Below, piece by piece: positions 17,553-26,852 of a DNA stretch of 64,000 nucleotides. Under the pieces are notes generated by a model. It saw nothing but the letters and a program-made list of their open reading frames with translations. It was not told where the DNA came from and did no database searches. The stretch comes from Oscillospiraceae bacterium (GTDB lineage Bacteria > Bacillota > Clostridia > Oscillospirales > Acutalibacteraceae). The stretch lies in assembly GCA_902769255.1 (NCBI GenBank), contig CACXOM010000002.1, positions 248,001-312,000 on the forward strand. Direction: 5' to 3'. Position numbers and translations under genes: made by a program. Position 1 is the first letter of the stretch; each line of letters begins with the position of its first letter.

Positions 17553-19214
17553 TTATTCTTTTATTTCCCATTTTTTATTACAAACTTTTAGAGCTTGTTT
17601 TCTGTGTGTAACAATTATACAGGTTTTTGTTTTTAATTGCATAAGATTTTCAAGCACTTTCGCCTCTGTTACAGCATCTAACGCACTTGTAGCCTCGTCT
17701 AAAAGTACAATTGGCGCATCGCTTAAAAGTGCTCTTGCAATCGCAATTCGCTGAACTTGACCTTCCGAAAGACCCAAGCCTTTTTCGCCAATTAAAGTAT
17801 CAATGCCGTCAGGCAATTTATCAATAAATTCATTAGCACAAGAAAGTCGCAAAACCTCTTTCACCTGCTCATCGGTAACGTCATCATTCACGAAAGTAAC
17901 ATTATCTTTAATTGAGCCTGAAAAAATCAAATTACCTTGCGGTACAAACGAAAACAGTTTTCGAGTAGCACAAGAGCATTTATAGGTTTTGTCATCACAA
18001 ATAATATCAATTGAACCGCCTTGCGGTGTATAAACGCCAAGCATTATTTTAAACAAGGTGCTTTTACCTATACCAGAATGTCCAACAATTGCAGCAAAAT
18101 CGCCTTTGTTTATCTCAAAATTGACATTTTCAAACACATGATTGTCTTTTTTATAAGAAAATGTAAGATTGTTAATTTTGATTGATTTCATACGGTCATA
18201 GACAGATTTTATATCAAAATCAGGCATTTCGTTTACTTCATCATCAATATCTTCAATTTCCATAATTCGCTCGGCAGAGGCCATTGCATTATAATATTGC
18301 GGAATAATGCCAGAAATCGAAGAAAAAGGTTGCTGAACTTGTCCTATAAGTTGCATTATAGAAGTAAATGTACCGTAGGTAAATGATTTAACTTTAATTA
18401 ACAGCTTTGTACTGCACCAAAGAAAAGCAAAAATATAACCTAATGCCATTCCGCTATGATAACCTGCACCGGTAAACACATTAAATTTAGCTTTTTTCAA
18501 TTTTGCTTTAAATAATTTTCGTTGCAATTTATCAGATTTTTCAGCCATATTTCCCTCATTAGAGAATACTTTTACAGCCAAAAGGTTTGATAAAGACTCT
18601 TGCCAGAAAGAACGAACCTTATCATCTTCAGCCTGAACATTTTTATGAAGCCTTTTCATATGTTTGCGTAAAAGTTTGGTGCCGAAGAATACAATCAGTC
18701 CGCCGACACCGAAAACAAGTGCAAACCAAGGCTCATAAGTAACTACAACCAAAAATGCAAAAGTTAATTTAATAATAAGCGCAAAGAAATTTGGAAAAAC
18801 GCTTGTTACGCAACTTACTATTAGAGAAACATCAGAAGTAAGCCTGTTAAGCAAAGTTCCGCTGTGATAGGCGCTTATTTCATCATATTGCTTGCGAGTT
18901 ATTTTTTCAAAAAAGTTTGCTTTAATATTCATTTCAATAGTTGCTTTGCAACGCTCTGTAACATAATTTGAAACCGCATTAAAAACTATATTAAAAGCAA
19001 AGTTTGCAATAAAAAGCAAAGCAAAAATAAGAAACATTTTTTTGTTACCGTCAATCGCATTATCAATAATATATTTAGAGATTATTGCGCCGACAGTACT
19101 GCAACAAGCAAGCAATGAATTTAAAATAACAATAAAAATAATAACAGGAAGTTGTTTTTTTATTGATTTTAAAATCCATTTTAAAGGCGTTCCGGTTTTT
19201 TTAACGCTTTTCAC
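17553..19214 (-). CDS. ABC exporter, fused membrane and ATPase domains
   Basis: 553 residues: six membrane segments (about 18-310) and a C-terminal nucleotide-binding domain with Walker A GHSGIGKST, signature LSEGQ and Walker B IVLLDEATSAL. There is no N-terminal C39 peptidase domain, so leader removal would need another protease, such as the S26 peptidase encoded just upstream. The start is a GTG at 19212-19214 behind GGAGG, overlapping the peptidase gene by 14 bp. It is the last gene of the dockerin-lipoprotein-kinase-PqqD-peptidase operon. The substrate is unknown; the context suggests a modified peptide. Confidence 0.9.
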   Translation of the reverse strand: MKSVKKTGTPLKWILKSIKKQLPVIIFIVILNSLLACCSTVGAIISKYIIDNAIDGNKKMFLIFALLFIANFAFNIVFNAVSNYVTERCKATIEMNIKANFFEKITRKQYDEISAYHSGTLLNRLTSDVSLIVSCVTSVFPNFFALIIKLTFAFLVVVTYEPWFALVFGVGGLIVFFGTKLLRKHMKRLHKNVQAEDDKVRSFWQESLSNLLAVKVFSNEGNMAEKSDKLQRKLFKAKLKKAKFNVFTGAGYHSGMALGYIFAFLWCSTKLLIKVKSFTYGTFTSIMQLIGQVQQPFSSISGIIPQYYNAMASAERIMEIEDIDDEVNEMPDFDIKSVYDRMKSIKINNLTFSYKKDNHVFENVNFEINKGDFAAIVGHSGIGKSTLFKIMLGVYTPQGGSIDIICDDKTYKCSCATRKLFSFVPQGNLIFSGSIKDNVTFVNDDVTDEQVKEVLRLSCANEFIDKLPDGIDTLIGEKGLGLSEGQVQRIAIARALLSDAPIVLLDEATSALDAVTEAKVLENLMQLKTKTCIIVTHRKQALKVCNKKWEIKE

Positions 19215-19677
19215 CTTTTATTTTCCTCCAAAGTTTTTTAGGGTCAGTAAATAATGTTTTTATTCTGCGACAAAAAGTTTTAAAATTTCTGCGCAAAAAC
19301 AACTCTAAATAATACAATTTTCTGTTACCTTTATCGCCCTCATAATAAACATTATCTAAATAAACGCCTTTGACTTTTGCAATAACCATATCAACAGTTA
19401 TGCCTGTTTCAATTACATTTTGGTTATCACCGCACAAAAATAAATCATTACCGTTTATTTTAATAATTCTATGTAAAACATATTTGCCGTTTTTTCGGCG
19501 ATACAAAACAATATCCCTTTTTGATAAAAGACCCGGTTTAACCAAAACAACCGAGTCTTTTCCTTGTCTTATAAGTGGTAACATACTTGTACCGCGAGGA
19601 TAAAGTCTAAACTCGCCGTCATTAGAAATGACATCTTCGATTAATAATACCATTTCATTCATTGGAAGACTAATCAA
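19201..19677 (-). CDS. Soluble S24/S26-family (signal-peptidase-like) protein
   Basis: About 158 residues. RGTSMLPLI carries the predicted nucleophilic serine and KYVLHRII a histidine where bacterial signal peptidase I has lysine, followed by FLCGDNQ. There is no N-terminal membrane anchor, unlike SPase I. GGAGG lies 9 nt before a TTG at 19677 and no such site precedes the ATG at 19662, so the TTG is the likelier start. The gene overlaps pqqD-like and ABC genes at its two ends. It may process a peptide carried by the RRE protein; this is inferred from context only. Confidence 0.82.
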   Translation of the reverse strand: MISLPMNEMVLLIEDVISNDGEFRLYPRGTSMLPLIRQGKDSVVLVKPGLLSKRDIVLYRRKNGKYVLHRIIKINGNDLFLCGDNQNVIETGITVDMVIAKVKGVYLDNVYYEGDKGNRKLYYLELFLRRNFKTFCRRIKTLFTDPKKLWRKIKGEKR

Positions 19678-19936
19678 GTAAATTTTCCTCCTTGAGTTTA
19701 GATACAAATTTATCAACTGCGTTTGAAGCGGTTTCTTCATCTAAATCATCATAATATTCGAGCATTTTATGTACAACTTCTTCTTTAGTCGTATCCTGTT
19801 GCATACAGTCAAACAAAAACTTTGCAGAAGCATTCAAGGTCAATGAGCCGTTATAAATCTTGCTCAATTTCCCTGTTGCGAGTGCAAGATATGAACCTGC
19901 AACCTCTCTTATGATAAAACCGCTTTTAATTCTCAT
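19670..19936 (-). CDS. PqqD-family peptide-recognition protein
   Basis: 88 residues. The pattern VAGSYLALATGKLSKIYNGSLTLNASA followed by an alpha-helical half rich in acidic residues (TTKEEVVHKMLEYYDDLDEETASNAVDKFV, split here only for reading) is that of PqqD-like RiPP recognition elements, which bind leader peptides and present them to modifying enzymes. It overlaps the kinase gene by 11 bp and the peptidase gene by 8 bp, so the three proteins are probably made in fixed ratio. No radical-SAM, asparagine synthetase-like or transglutaminase-like partner is next to it. Confidence 0.88.
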   Translation of the reverse strand: MRIKSGFIIREVAGSYLALATGKLSKIYNGSLTLNASAKFLFDCMQQDTTKEEVVHKMLEYYDDLDEETASNAVDKFVSKLKEENLLD

Positions 19937-20648
19937 TATTTATACCATCTTTCATTATATTATAACTCAATTCAGCTGCTGAAATATCCATATTACACTT
20001 CAAATTCCAAACATCAACCTGTTTTAATGTAACATCTAATAATTCAAGCAATTTTGCAACTGTTTCTGGCCTGTCCGGAATAATCAATTGATTAATAATC
20101 TTTTGAACAGCAAGTTGCATTTTGAATGGTTCGATTATGTTTTTATCGCCTCTTTCAATAAAGCAAATTGCTTTAAGTGGCGCATAATCGTTAATGTTAT
20201 ACCCCTCTTTACCGCACCAAGGAGTGCCGTAAATATAAGGTTTTCCTTCAATAATTCTTATAATCGGCTTGTCACCGTTAATAACTGAAACTTTTTCGCC
20301 TAAAAGCTTTTTCCAAAGCTTGATATGTGTTGTTTTTCCGGTGCCACTGCTTGCAGTAAATGCATAAGCAAAACCGTCAATTTTAACAACCGCAGAATGA
20401 AGCAAGAAAGCATTATAATCAGGAATTATTTTACATATTTTACGATAAATACAAGTACTTTCAATATAACCGTTAGAAAAGTTTCCGTTAGCTACCTTTT
20501 TCTCATCATCAATTTCTTTTTTTGAAACAGCGACAGAAAAAGACGCATCAAAACTATTATCTACAATATAATCTTTGCAAACACGTTTAACAAAATCATA
20601 TTGATTGTCAATCGAAATAACTAACTCAGCAATTTTAATTTTAAACAT
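19926..20648 (-). CDS. HPr-kinase/PEPCK-like P-loop kinase
   Basis: 240 residues. AFTASSGTGKTTHIKLW is the Walker A and following helix typical of HPrK-like kinases, with NGDKPIIRI and YGTPWCGKEGYN behind it. The HPrK regulatory N-terminal domain is absent. Related stand-alone kinases occur in lasso peptide clusters, where they phosphorylate a C-terminal serine of the peptide (paeninodin type). Here it follows the lipoprotein gene by 5 bp and overlaps the PqqD gene. Its substrate cannot be seen from the sequence. Confidence 0.85.
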   Translation of the reverse strand: MFKIKIAELVISIDNQYDFVKRVCKDYIVDNSFDASFSVAVSKKEIDDEKKVANGNFSNGYIESTCIYRKICKIIPDYNAFLLHSAVVKIDGFAYAFTASSGTGKTTHIKLWKKLLGEKVSVINGDKPIIRIIEGKPYIYGTPWCGKEGYNINDYAPLKAICFIERGDKNIIEPFKMQLAVQKIINQLIIPDRPETVAKLLELLDVTLKQVDVWNLKCNMDISAAELSYNIMKDGINNEN

Positions 20649-20653
20649 ACAAA

Positions 20654-21046
20654 TTAAAATGGATCTTCAACAGCCGGATCGTTAGTATCGCCACCGATTA
20701 TTTTATAGGTAAAAGTTGTTTTCTTTTCTTTTTTGTCTTTTTTATCTTTAGCTTTTTCTTTGCTGTCTTTATTATCTTTTTTGTCGTTTTTTGAATTTTT
20801 ATCAGCCTTGTTATCAGCTTTTTCTACTTGAGTCTGTTTGTTACCATCTTTATCGGTAACTTGTTCGCCTTTTTTATTTGTAACGTAAACTACAACTGTT
20901 TGCGCATCATCTTCAACAGTTGTTGTTTGAGCGTTAGTAACTTTTTTAACAGTATCTTTATTATCATCGCCGCCGCAAGCAGAAAAACTTAACAAAATTC
21001 CGCAAAGAATTGCAACAGAAACCAAATAAACTAAAACATTTTTCAT
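20654..21046 (-). CDS. Highly charged Lys/Asp-rich lipoprotein
   Basis: 130 residues. A basic start and hydrophobic segment (about 3-22) lead to SFSAC, a plausible lipobox with the lipidated cysteine at about 24, then GGDD. The middle (about 65-108) is almost only Lys, Asp, Asn, Glu and Ser and must be extended and disordered. The C-terminus TFTYKIIGGDTNDPAVEDPF is conserved-looking and ordered by comparison. I do not recognise a family. It is the second gene of the operon, 24 bp behind the dockerin gene, and might be the anchor or the substrate of the system. Confidence 0.8.
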   Translation of the reverse strand: MKNVLVYLVSVAILCGILLSFSACGGDDNKDTVKKVTNAQTTTVEDDAQTVVVYVTNKKGEQVTDKDGNKQTQVEKADNKADKNSKNDKKDNKDSKEKAKDKKDKKEKKTTFTYKIIGGDTNDPAVEDPF

Positions 21047-21070
21047 TATAGCAAAAATCCTTTCAAATTA

Positions 21071-21373
21071 TTAATAGTTTGGAGAATACATTCCCATATC
21101 GGTTGCATTATGACCGATTAACAATAAATCTTGCAAATCAACCACACTATCACCGTTGTAATCAAGTTTAGTCGTATCAAATACACTAATTCGAGTAGTA
21201 TCATAACCTGCTAAATATTTTTCAAGCAAATGATAATCGGCAGAAGTAAGTTTGTTATCACAATTAATATCGCCTACAACCGAAGTACTTGCAGCAGAAA
21301 CACTGGAAATACTTGCAATTAAAACAGATATAATCATAAACACGCTAACAAATAAAATTTTAAATCTATTCAT
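21071..21373 (-). CDS. Small secreted protein with a single type I dockerin domain
   Basis: 100 residues. A signal peptide (about 1-28, ending SSVSAA) is followed directly by two dockerin calcium-binding repeats: GDINCDNKLTSADYHLLEKYL and LDYNGDSVVDLQDLLLIG. Nothing else is present: no enzyme or binding module. Dockerins bind cohesin modules of scaffoldins or surface proteins. AAGGAG lies before a GTG/ATG pair; the ATG at 21373 is used here. It is the first gene of the operon that ends with the ABC exporter. No cohesin gene is visible in the window. Confidence 0.87.
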   Translation of the reverse strand: MNRFKILFVSVFMIISVLIASISSVSAASTSVVGDINCDNKLTSADYHLLEKYLAGYDTTRISVFDTTKLDYNGDSVVDLQDLLLIGHNATDMGMYSPNY

Positions 21374-21404
21374 CACTATTAACTCCTTAATTATTCTATA
21401 TATA

Positions 21405-21433
21405 ATTTTAACATAGAATTAAATTAATTGCAA
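21405..21433 (-). promoter_or_regulatory. Predicted promoter of the dockerin-exporter operon
   Basis: On the minus strand TTGCAA (21433-21428), a 17-bp spacer and TAAAAT (21410-21405). It lies just behind the acpP terminator, so the six-gene operon has its own start. Confidence 0.7.
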
Positions 21434-21445
21434 GTAAAAATACAA

Positions 21446-21473
21446 AATACCCGTCAAAAAACTGTCGGGTATT
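21446..21473 (-). terminator. Hairpin terminator after acpP
   Basis: AATACCCG/CGGGTATT arms (21473-21466 and 21453-21446 on the minus strand) enclose a 12-nt loop. The minus strand continues with TTGTATTTTT. It is modest in strength. Confidence 0.65.
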
Positions 21474-21491
21474 GCAAATTTTTTGCTTGTT

Positions 21492-21719
21492 TTATGAATT
21501 TTTTTCGATATATTCCACAATATCGCCGACTGTTTTCAAAGAATCAGCCAATTCTTCTGGAAACTCCATTGAAAACTCATCTTCAAATGCCATAATTAAA
21601 TCAACAAAATCTAAACTGTCGGCATTAAGGTCATTTACCAAATCTGTATCTAACGATATATCTTCTTCATTAATATCAAACTGACCAGCTAAAATACCTG
21701 CAACTTTTTCAAAAACCAT
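21492..21719 (-). CDS. acpP: Acyl carrier protein
   Basis: 75 residues, acidic, with the phosphopantetheine attachment serine in NADSLDFVDLIMAFEDEF (Ser about 35). It carries acyl chains in type II fatty acid synthesis. GGAGG precedes the ATG. The gene is monocistronic with its own promoter and terminator, not next to the fab cluster. Confidence 0.96.
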   Translation of the reverse strand: MVFEKVAGILAGQFDINEEDISLDTDLVNDLNADSLDFVDLIMAFEDEFSMEFPEELADSLKTVGDIVEYIEKNS

Positions 21720-21803
21720 ATAAATTTCCTCCGAAAATAGATTTACGGTTTACAAATCAATAAAAATCTGTTATATTTATTAATAATGTAACCTTACAAA
21801 TAA

Positions 21804-21832
21804 ATAATATGAGAAAAGTATTAATTTGTCAA
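21804..21832 (-). promoter_or_regulatory. Predicted promoter of acpP
   Basis: On the minus strand TTGACA (21832-21827), a 17-bp spacer and TATTAT (21809-21804). The leader is about 80 nt. Confidence 0.8.
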
Positions 21833-21874
21833 TATATTTTTTGAAATTTTTTAAAATAATTTTAGGAGTAAGTT

Positions 21875-22375
21875 ATGAATATATTTTTATGCGGATTTAT
21901 GGGAAGCGGTAAATCAACTGTTGGCAAGGCTTTATCTGCCGAATTAAACTATGATTTTGTTGATTTAGACGATAAAATAGAAACTGAAAACAAAATGAGC
22001 ATTAACGAAATTTTTAAAAACTTTTCTGAAGAATATTTTAGAAATTTAGAAACAAAAACGCTCAAAAATGTTTGCAAAAGTGATAAACAAGTAATTTCGC
22101 TCGGTGGCGGAACTGCTATAAAGCAAGAAAATGTTGATATTATTAAATCAAGCGGAATATTAATTTATTTAGAAGTCAACGAAAATACAGTTTTTAATAG
22201 ATTAAAAGATGATAATACACGTCCGCTTTTAAATGTTGACGATAAATTAAGCGTTATTAAAGAAATGATGAGTAAAAGAACCCCTGTTTACCAAAAAAAT
22301 GCCGATTTTATTGTAAACGGCAACCAAAATGCAGAAAAAATTACAGATTTTATTAAAAAAATAGTAAAAAAATAA
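21875..22375 (+). CDS. aroK: Shikimate kinase
   Basis: 166 residues. Walker A is GFMGSGKSTVG (about 7-17), followed by DFVDLDDKIE (shikimate-binding acidic pair), SLGGGTAI and the LID arginine region DNTRPLL. It phosphorylates shikimate at the 3-hydroxyl in aromatic amino acid synthesis. AGGAG lies 7 nt before the ATG. It is divergent from acpP and separate from other aro genes. Confidence 0.95.
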   Translation: MNIFLCGFMGSGKSTVGKALSAELNYDFVDLDDKIETENKMSINEIFKNFSEEYFRNLETKTLKNVCKSDKQVISLGGGTAIKQENVDIIKSSGILIYLEVNENTVFNRLKDDNTRPLLNVDDKLSVIKEMMSKRTPVYQKNADFIVNGNQNAEKITDFIKKIVKK

Positions 22376-22384
22376 AAAAACTAA

Positions 22385-22413
22385 TTTACATTACAAAAAA
22401 AGTATGTTATACT
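22385..22413 (+). promoter_or_regulatory. Predicted promoter of ireB
   Basis: TTTACA (22385-22390), a 17-bp spacer and TATACT (22408-22413), 30 nt before the ireB ATG, which has GGAGAG. Confidence 0.7.
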
Positions 22414-22443
22414 ACAAATAACAAGCAAAAGGAGAGAAGATAA

Positions 22444-22692
22444 ATGGACGACAAGACAATACCGTTTTCACTCGGTGACGAGAAAGATGTGCAGATTAGA
22501 ATGGTACTTAATCAGGTTTATGAAGCGTTGAAAGAAAAAGGCTATAACCCGATAAATCAGCTTGTCGGTTATATTCTTTCCGAAGACCCGACTTATATTA
22601 CCACTCACAAAGGGGCTCGTTCGCTTATTTGCAAAATTGACCGTGATGATATTTTGCATAGTTTGTTTAAGTATTATTTAACTGACAAATAG
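22444..22692 (+). CDS. ireB: IreB-family regulatory phosphoprotein
   Basis: 82 residues of the IreB/YrzL (DUF965) family: [25 protein letters not shown], then [19 protein letters not shown] and the ending [14 protein letters not shown], written here in pieces. In enterococci IreB is phosphorylated on threonines by the PASTA kinase IreK and reduces cephalosporin resistance. No PASTA kinase gene is in this window. It stands alone between promoter and terminator instead of in the usual ireB-ruvX-DUF1292 cluster; a DUF1292 gene is 5.4 kb away. Confidence 0.92.
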   Translation: MDDKTIPFSLGDEKDVQIRMVLNQVYEALKEKGYNPINQLVGYILSEDPTYITTHKGARSLICKIDRDDILHSLFKYYLTDK

Positions 22693-22701
22693 TGAAAAAT
22701 T

Positions 22702-22736
22702 AAAACGCTCAAATCGTTAAGATTTGAGCGTTTTTT
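22702..22736. terminator. Bidirectional terminator between ireB and ktrA
   Basis: AAAACGCTCAAATC pairs perfectly with GATTTGAGCGTTTT around a 5-nt loop, with six T on the plus strand. The ktrA stop codon (22717-22719) lies inside the hairpin. Confidence 0.85.
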
Positions 22737-23385
22737 GTTGTTCTTTTATAAATTTTTGAATATCTTCATTGTTTCCCGCAACCATTAAATGTTCGCTTTC
22801 TGTGAAAACGTGGTCGGCAGAAAATACCGGATTTAAAGCGTTTTCTGTCTTTATTCCGAGAATATTCAATTGATACTTTGCTCTAACATCAATTTCTCTG
22901 ATAGTTTTCCCTATCCAGTTAAAAGGCACTTGAATTTCAGTAGCAAAATACTCTTCAGTTAACTCAATATAATCATAAACAGTGTCCGCATTATATTTTA
23001 CTGCAACTTTTTCAGCCATATCTTTTTCGGGGTAAACGATTATATCAGCACCGATTTTTTTCAGAAATTTAGCGTGCGACTGCTCTCTTGCCATTGAAAT
23101 AAGCTTTTTTGCACCGAGTTCGCTTGCCATTGCGGTAATTTCCATAGAAGATTTAAAATCTTCGCCTATGCAAACAAAAACATAATCAAAATCTTTAATG
23201 CCAATATCTTCCAAAACCTGTGCTTTTGAGCAATCGCCAATAACGCAGTTGCTTACCATATCAGAAACATCTCTGATTGCCTCTTCATCTTTATCTATTA
23301 TCATAACTTCGTTTCCGAGTTCACAGAGTTTTATGCTCAAATATTTACCGAATTTACCTGCGCCAATAATCAAATAACTTTTCAT
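22717..23385 (-). CDS. ktrA: Potassium uptake regulatory subunit KtrA (TrkA family)
   Basis: 222 residues: an RCK_N Rossmann domain (IIGAGKFGKYLS, about 5-16, then MIIDKDEEAIRDVS) and an RCK_C domain (about 135-215). KtrA forms a cytosolic ring that gates KtrB in response to ATP/ADP; the RCK_C domain binds c-di-AMP in some species. It follows ktrB by 10 bp. Confidence 0.94.
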   Translation of the reverse strand: MKSYLIIGAGKFGKYLSIKLCELGNEVMIIDKDEEAIRDVSDMVSNCVIGDCSKAQVLEDIGIKDFDYVFVCIGEDFKSSMEITAMASELGAKKLISMAREQSHAKFLKKIGADIIVYPEKDMAEKVAVKYNADTVYDYIELTEEYFATEIQVPFNWIGKTIREIDVRAKYQLNILGIKTENALNPVFSADHVFTESEHLMVAGNNEDIQKFIKEQQKTLKS

Positions 23386-23395
23386 TACTTCTCAC

Positions 23396-24736
23396 CTATC
23401 CTATACTAATTTTCGATTCCGGTCGTCTTAACATATAAACTTTGCTCTTTGCAAATGATATTGCAAAAGAAAGACCGCCTACACGACCGCAATACATCAA
23501 AATCATAAGAAGAAATTTTTCCACGCCATTTAAACTTCTTGTTATTCCTGCAGTAATTCCCACAGTATCAACCGCCGAAAATGTTTCAATTAAAACATCA
23601 CCCAAATCAAAATTGTGACAAATTGAAATTACTACAGTAACAACCATAGCAAGAGAAAAATTCACAAAAAAAACCGCAAGTGCTTTTCTTGTTGCATCTG
23701 GCTCAAGCCTTCTTTTAAATATATTAAGGTCAGGCGTGCCTTTAAAAGTTGCAATAAAACTTAAAATAATAACAAAAAATGTCGTTGTTTTAATACCGCC
23801 TGCAGTAGAGCCGGGGCTACCGCCTATAAACATTAAAATAACGCTTATAAGTTTCGAGCCTGTATCTAATTTGCCAATATCACAGGTGTTAAACCCTGCT
23901 GTTCTGGTTGTAACCGATTGAAAAAACGACTGTAAAAGTTTTGATAAACTTCCCTCGTTTTCAAGAAGTCTTCCTGGCAAAGTTTCTATTACAAAAAACG
24001 AGATAGTACCTGCAATTAGCAAAAACAAAGTTACACAAAGAACAATTTTAGAATGAAGCGAATATTTTTTAAAATTAAACTTATGTTTAACTAAATCGCT
24101 CCACACCAAAAAGCCGATACCGCCTATAATTATCAATGCGGAAATAGTTAAATTCACCGTTATATCGCTTTTATAATGCGTAAGCGAACTATATTTGCCA
24201 AAATCTGCGCCAAATAAGTCAAAACCTGCGTTACAAAACGCCGAAATCGAGTGAAATACACCGTAATAAATGCCTTTTAAAACACCAAAATCAAATGAAA
24301 AGCGAACAGCAAGTACCACAGCACCAATCAATTCAATTAATATTGTGCCTTTTATTATTCTTTTTGTAAGTCCTATAATTCCGCCGGGGTGGTCAATATT
24401 TACCGACTCTTGCAAAACGCCTTTTTGTTTAAGCGAAATCTTTTTGCCAAAAGCAATGGAAAACAGCGTTGCTATCGTCATAAACCCAATACCGCCGATT
24501 TGAATTAGCAAAAGAATTACCAATTGACCAAAACTGCTCCAATAACTTCCTGTGTCATGCACAACCAAACCCGTAACGCAAGTAGCGGAAGTTGAAGTAA
24601 ACATACTGTCAAAAAACGAAGTCCATTGCCCTGTTTTTGAACAAATCGGCAAACACAAAACGATTGTACCAAGCATTATTATAGTAAAAAATCCTATTGC
24701 CAATACCTGAACAGGTTTTAATTTAATATTTTTCAT
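23396..24736 (-). CDS. ktrB: Potassium/sodium-coupled transporter subunit KtrB (TrkH family)
   Basis: 446 residues with the fourfold pore repeat of the TrkH/KtrB family. Selectivity-type segments are visible as STSATCVTGL, SAFCNAGFDL, SVTTRTAGFNT and SAVDTVGITAG, and GSPGSTAGGIKTT lies between. It begins only 15 nt behind the groEL terminator (GGTGA ribosome binding site), with no room for a separate promoter, so transcription may come partly through that terminator. Confidence 0.94.
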   Translation of the reverse strand: MKNIKLKPVQVLAIGFFTIIMLGTIVLCLPICSKTGQWTSFFDSMFTSTSATCVTGLVVHDTGSYWSSFGQLVILLLIQIGGIGFMTIATLFSIAFGKKISLKQKGVLQESVNIDHPGGIIGLTKRIIKGTILIELIGAVVLAVRFSFDFGVLKGIYYGVFHSISAFCNAGFDLFGADFGKYSSLTHYKSDITVNLTISALIIIGGIGFLVWSDLVKHKFNFKKYSLHSKIVLCVTLFLLIAGTISFFVIETLPGRLLENEGSLSKLLQSFFQSVTTRTAGFNTCDIGKLDTGSKLISVILMFIGGSPGSTAGGIKTTTFFVIILSFIATFKGTPDLNIFKRRLEPDATRKALAVFFVNFSLAMVVTVVISICHNFDLGDVLIETFSAVDTVGITAGITRSLNGVEKFLLMILMYCGRVGGLSFAISFAKSKVYMLRRPESKISIG

Positions 24737-24751
24737 TTTTCACCATTCTAA

Positions 24752-24783
24752 AATAAGGTCGGACACATAAAGCCGACCTTATT
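24752..24783 (-). terminator. Terminator or attenuator after groEL
   Basis: On the minus strand AATAAGGTCGG (24783-24773) pairs with CCGACCTTATT (24762-24752) around a 10-nt loop. The trailing T-run is short (TTATTTTAG). ktrB starts 15 nt further on. Confidence 0.65.
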
Positions 24784-24792
24784 AGTTTTTTA

Positions 24793-26439
<1,647 letters not shown>

Positions 26440-26452
26440 TTAAAAAACTCCT

Positions 26453-26761
<309 letters not shown>

Positions 26762-26781
26762 TTAATTTTTTACATAAATAC

Positions 26782-26810
26782 ATTTTAATACTTTTTTTAT
26801 AAAAAATCAA
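26782..26810 (-). promoter_or_regulatory. Predicted promoter of groESL
   Basis: On the minus strand TTGATT (26810-26805), a 17-bp spacer and TAAAAT (26787-26782), about 45 nt before groES. No CIRCE element (TTAGCACTC-N9-GAGTGCTAA) is present between the upstream gene and groES. Confidence 0.7.
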
Positions 26811-26827
26811 GAGCAAAAACGCAAAAA

Positions 26828-26844
26828 GGTCAAAAAAAGTCAAA
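26828..26844 (+). promoter_or_regulatory. CtsR-type heat-shock operator ahead of groESL
   Basis: GGTCAAA (26828-26834), three A and AGTCAAA (26838-26844) match the CtsR box (GGTCAAA-N3-GGTCAAA) with one mismatch. It ends 18 bp upstream of the -35 box of the groESL promoter, in the gap behind the methyltransferase stop. ctsR itself is not in the window. Confidence 0.7.
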
Positions 26845-26852
26845 GAATAGAT

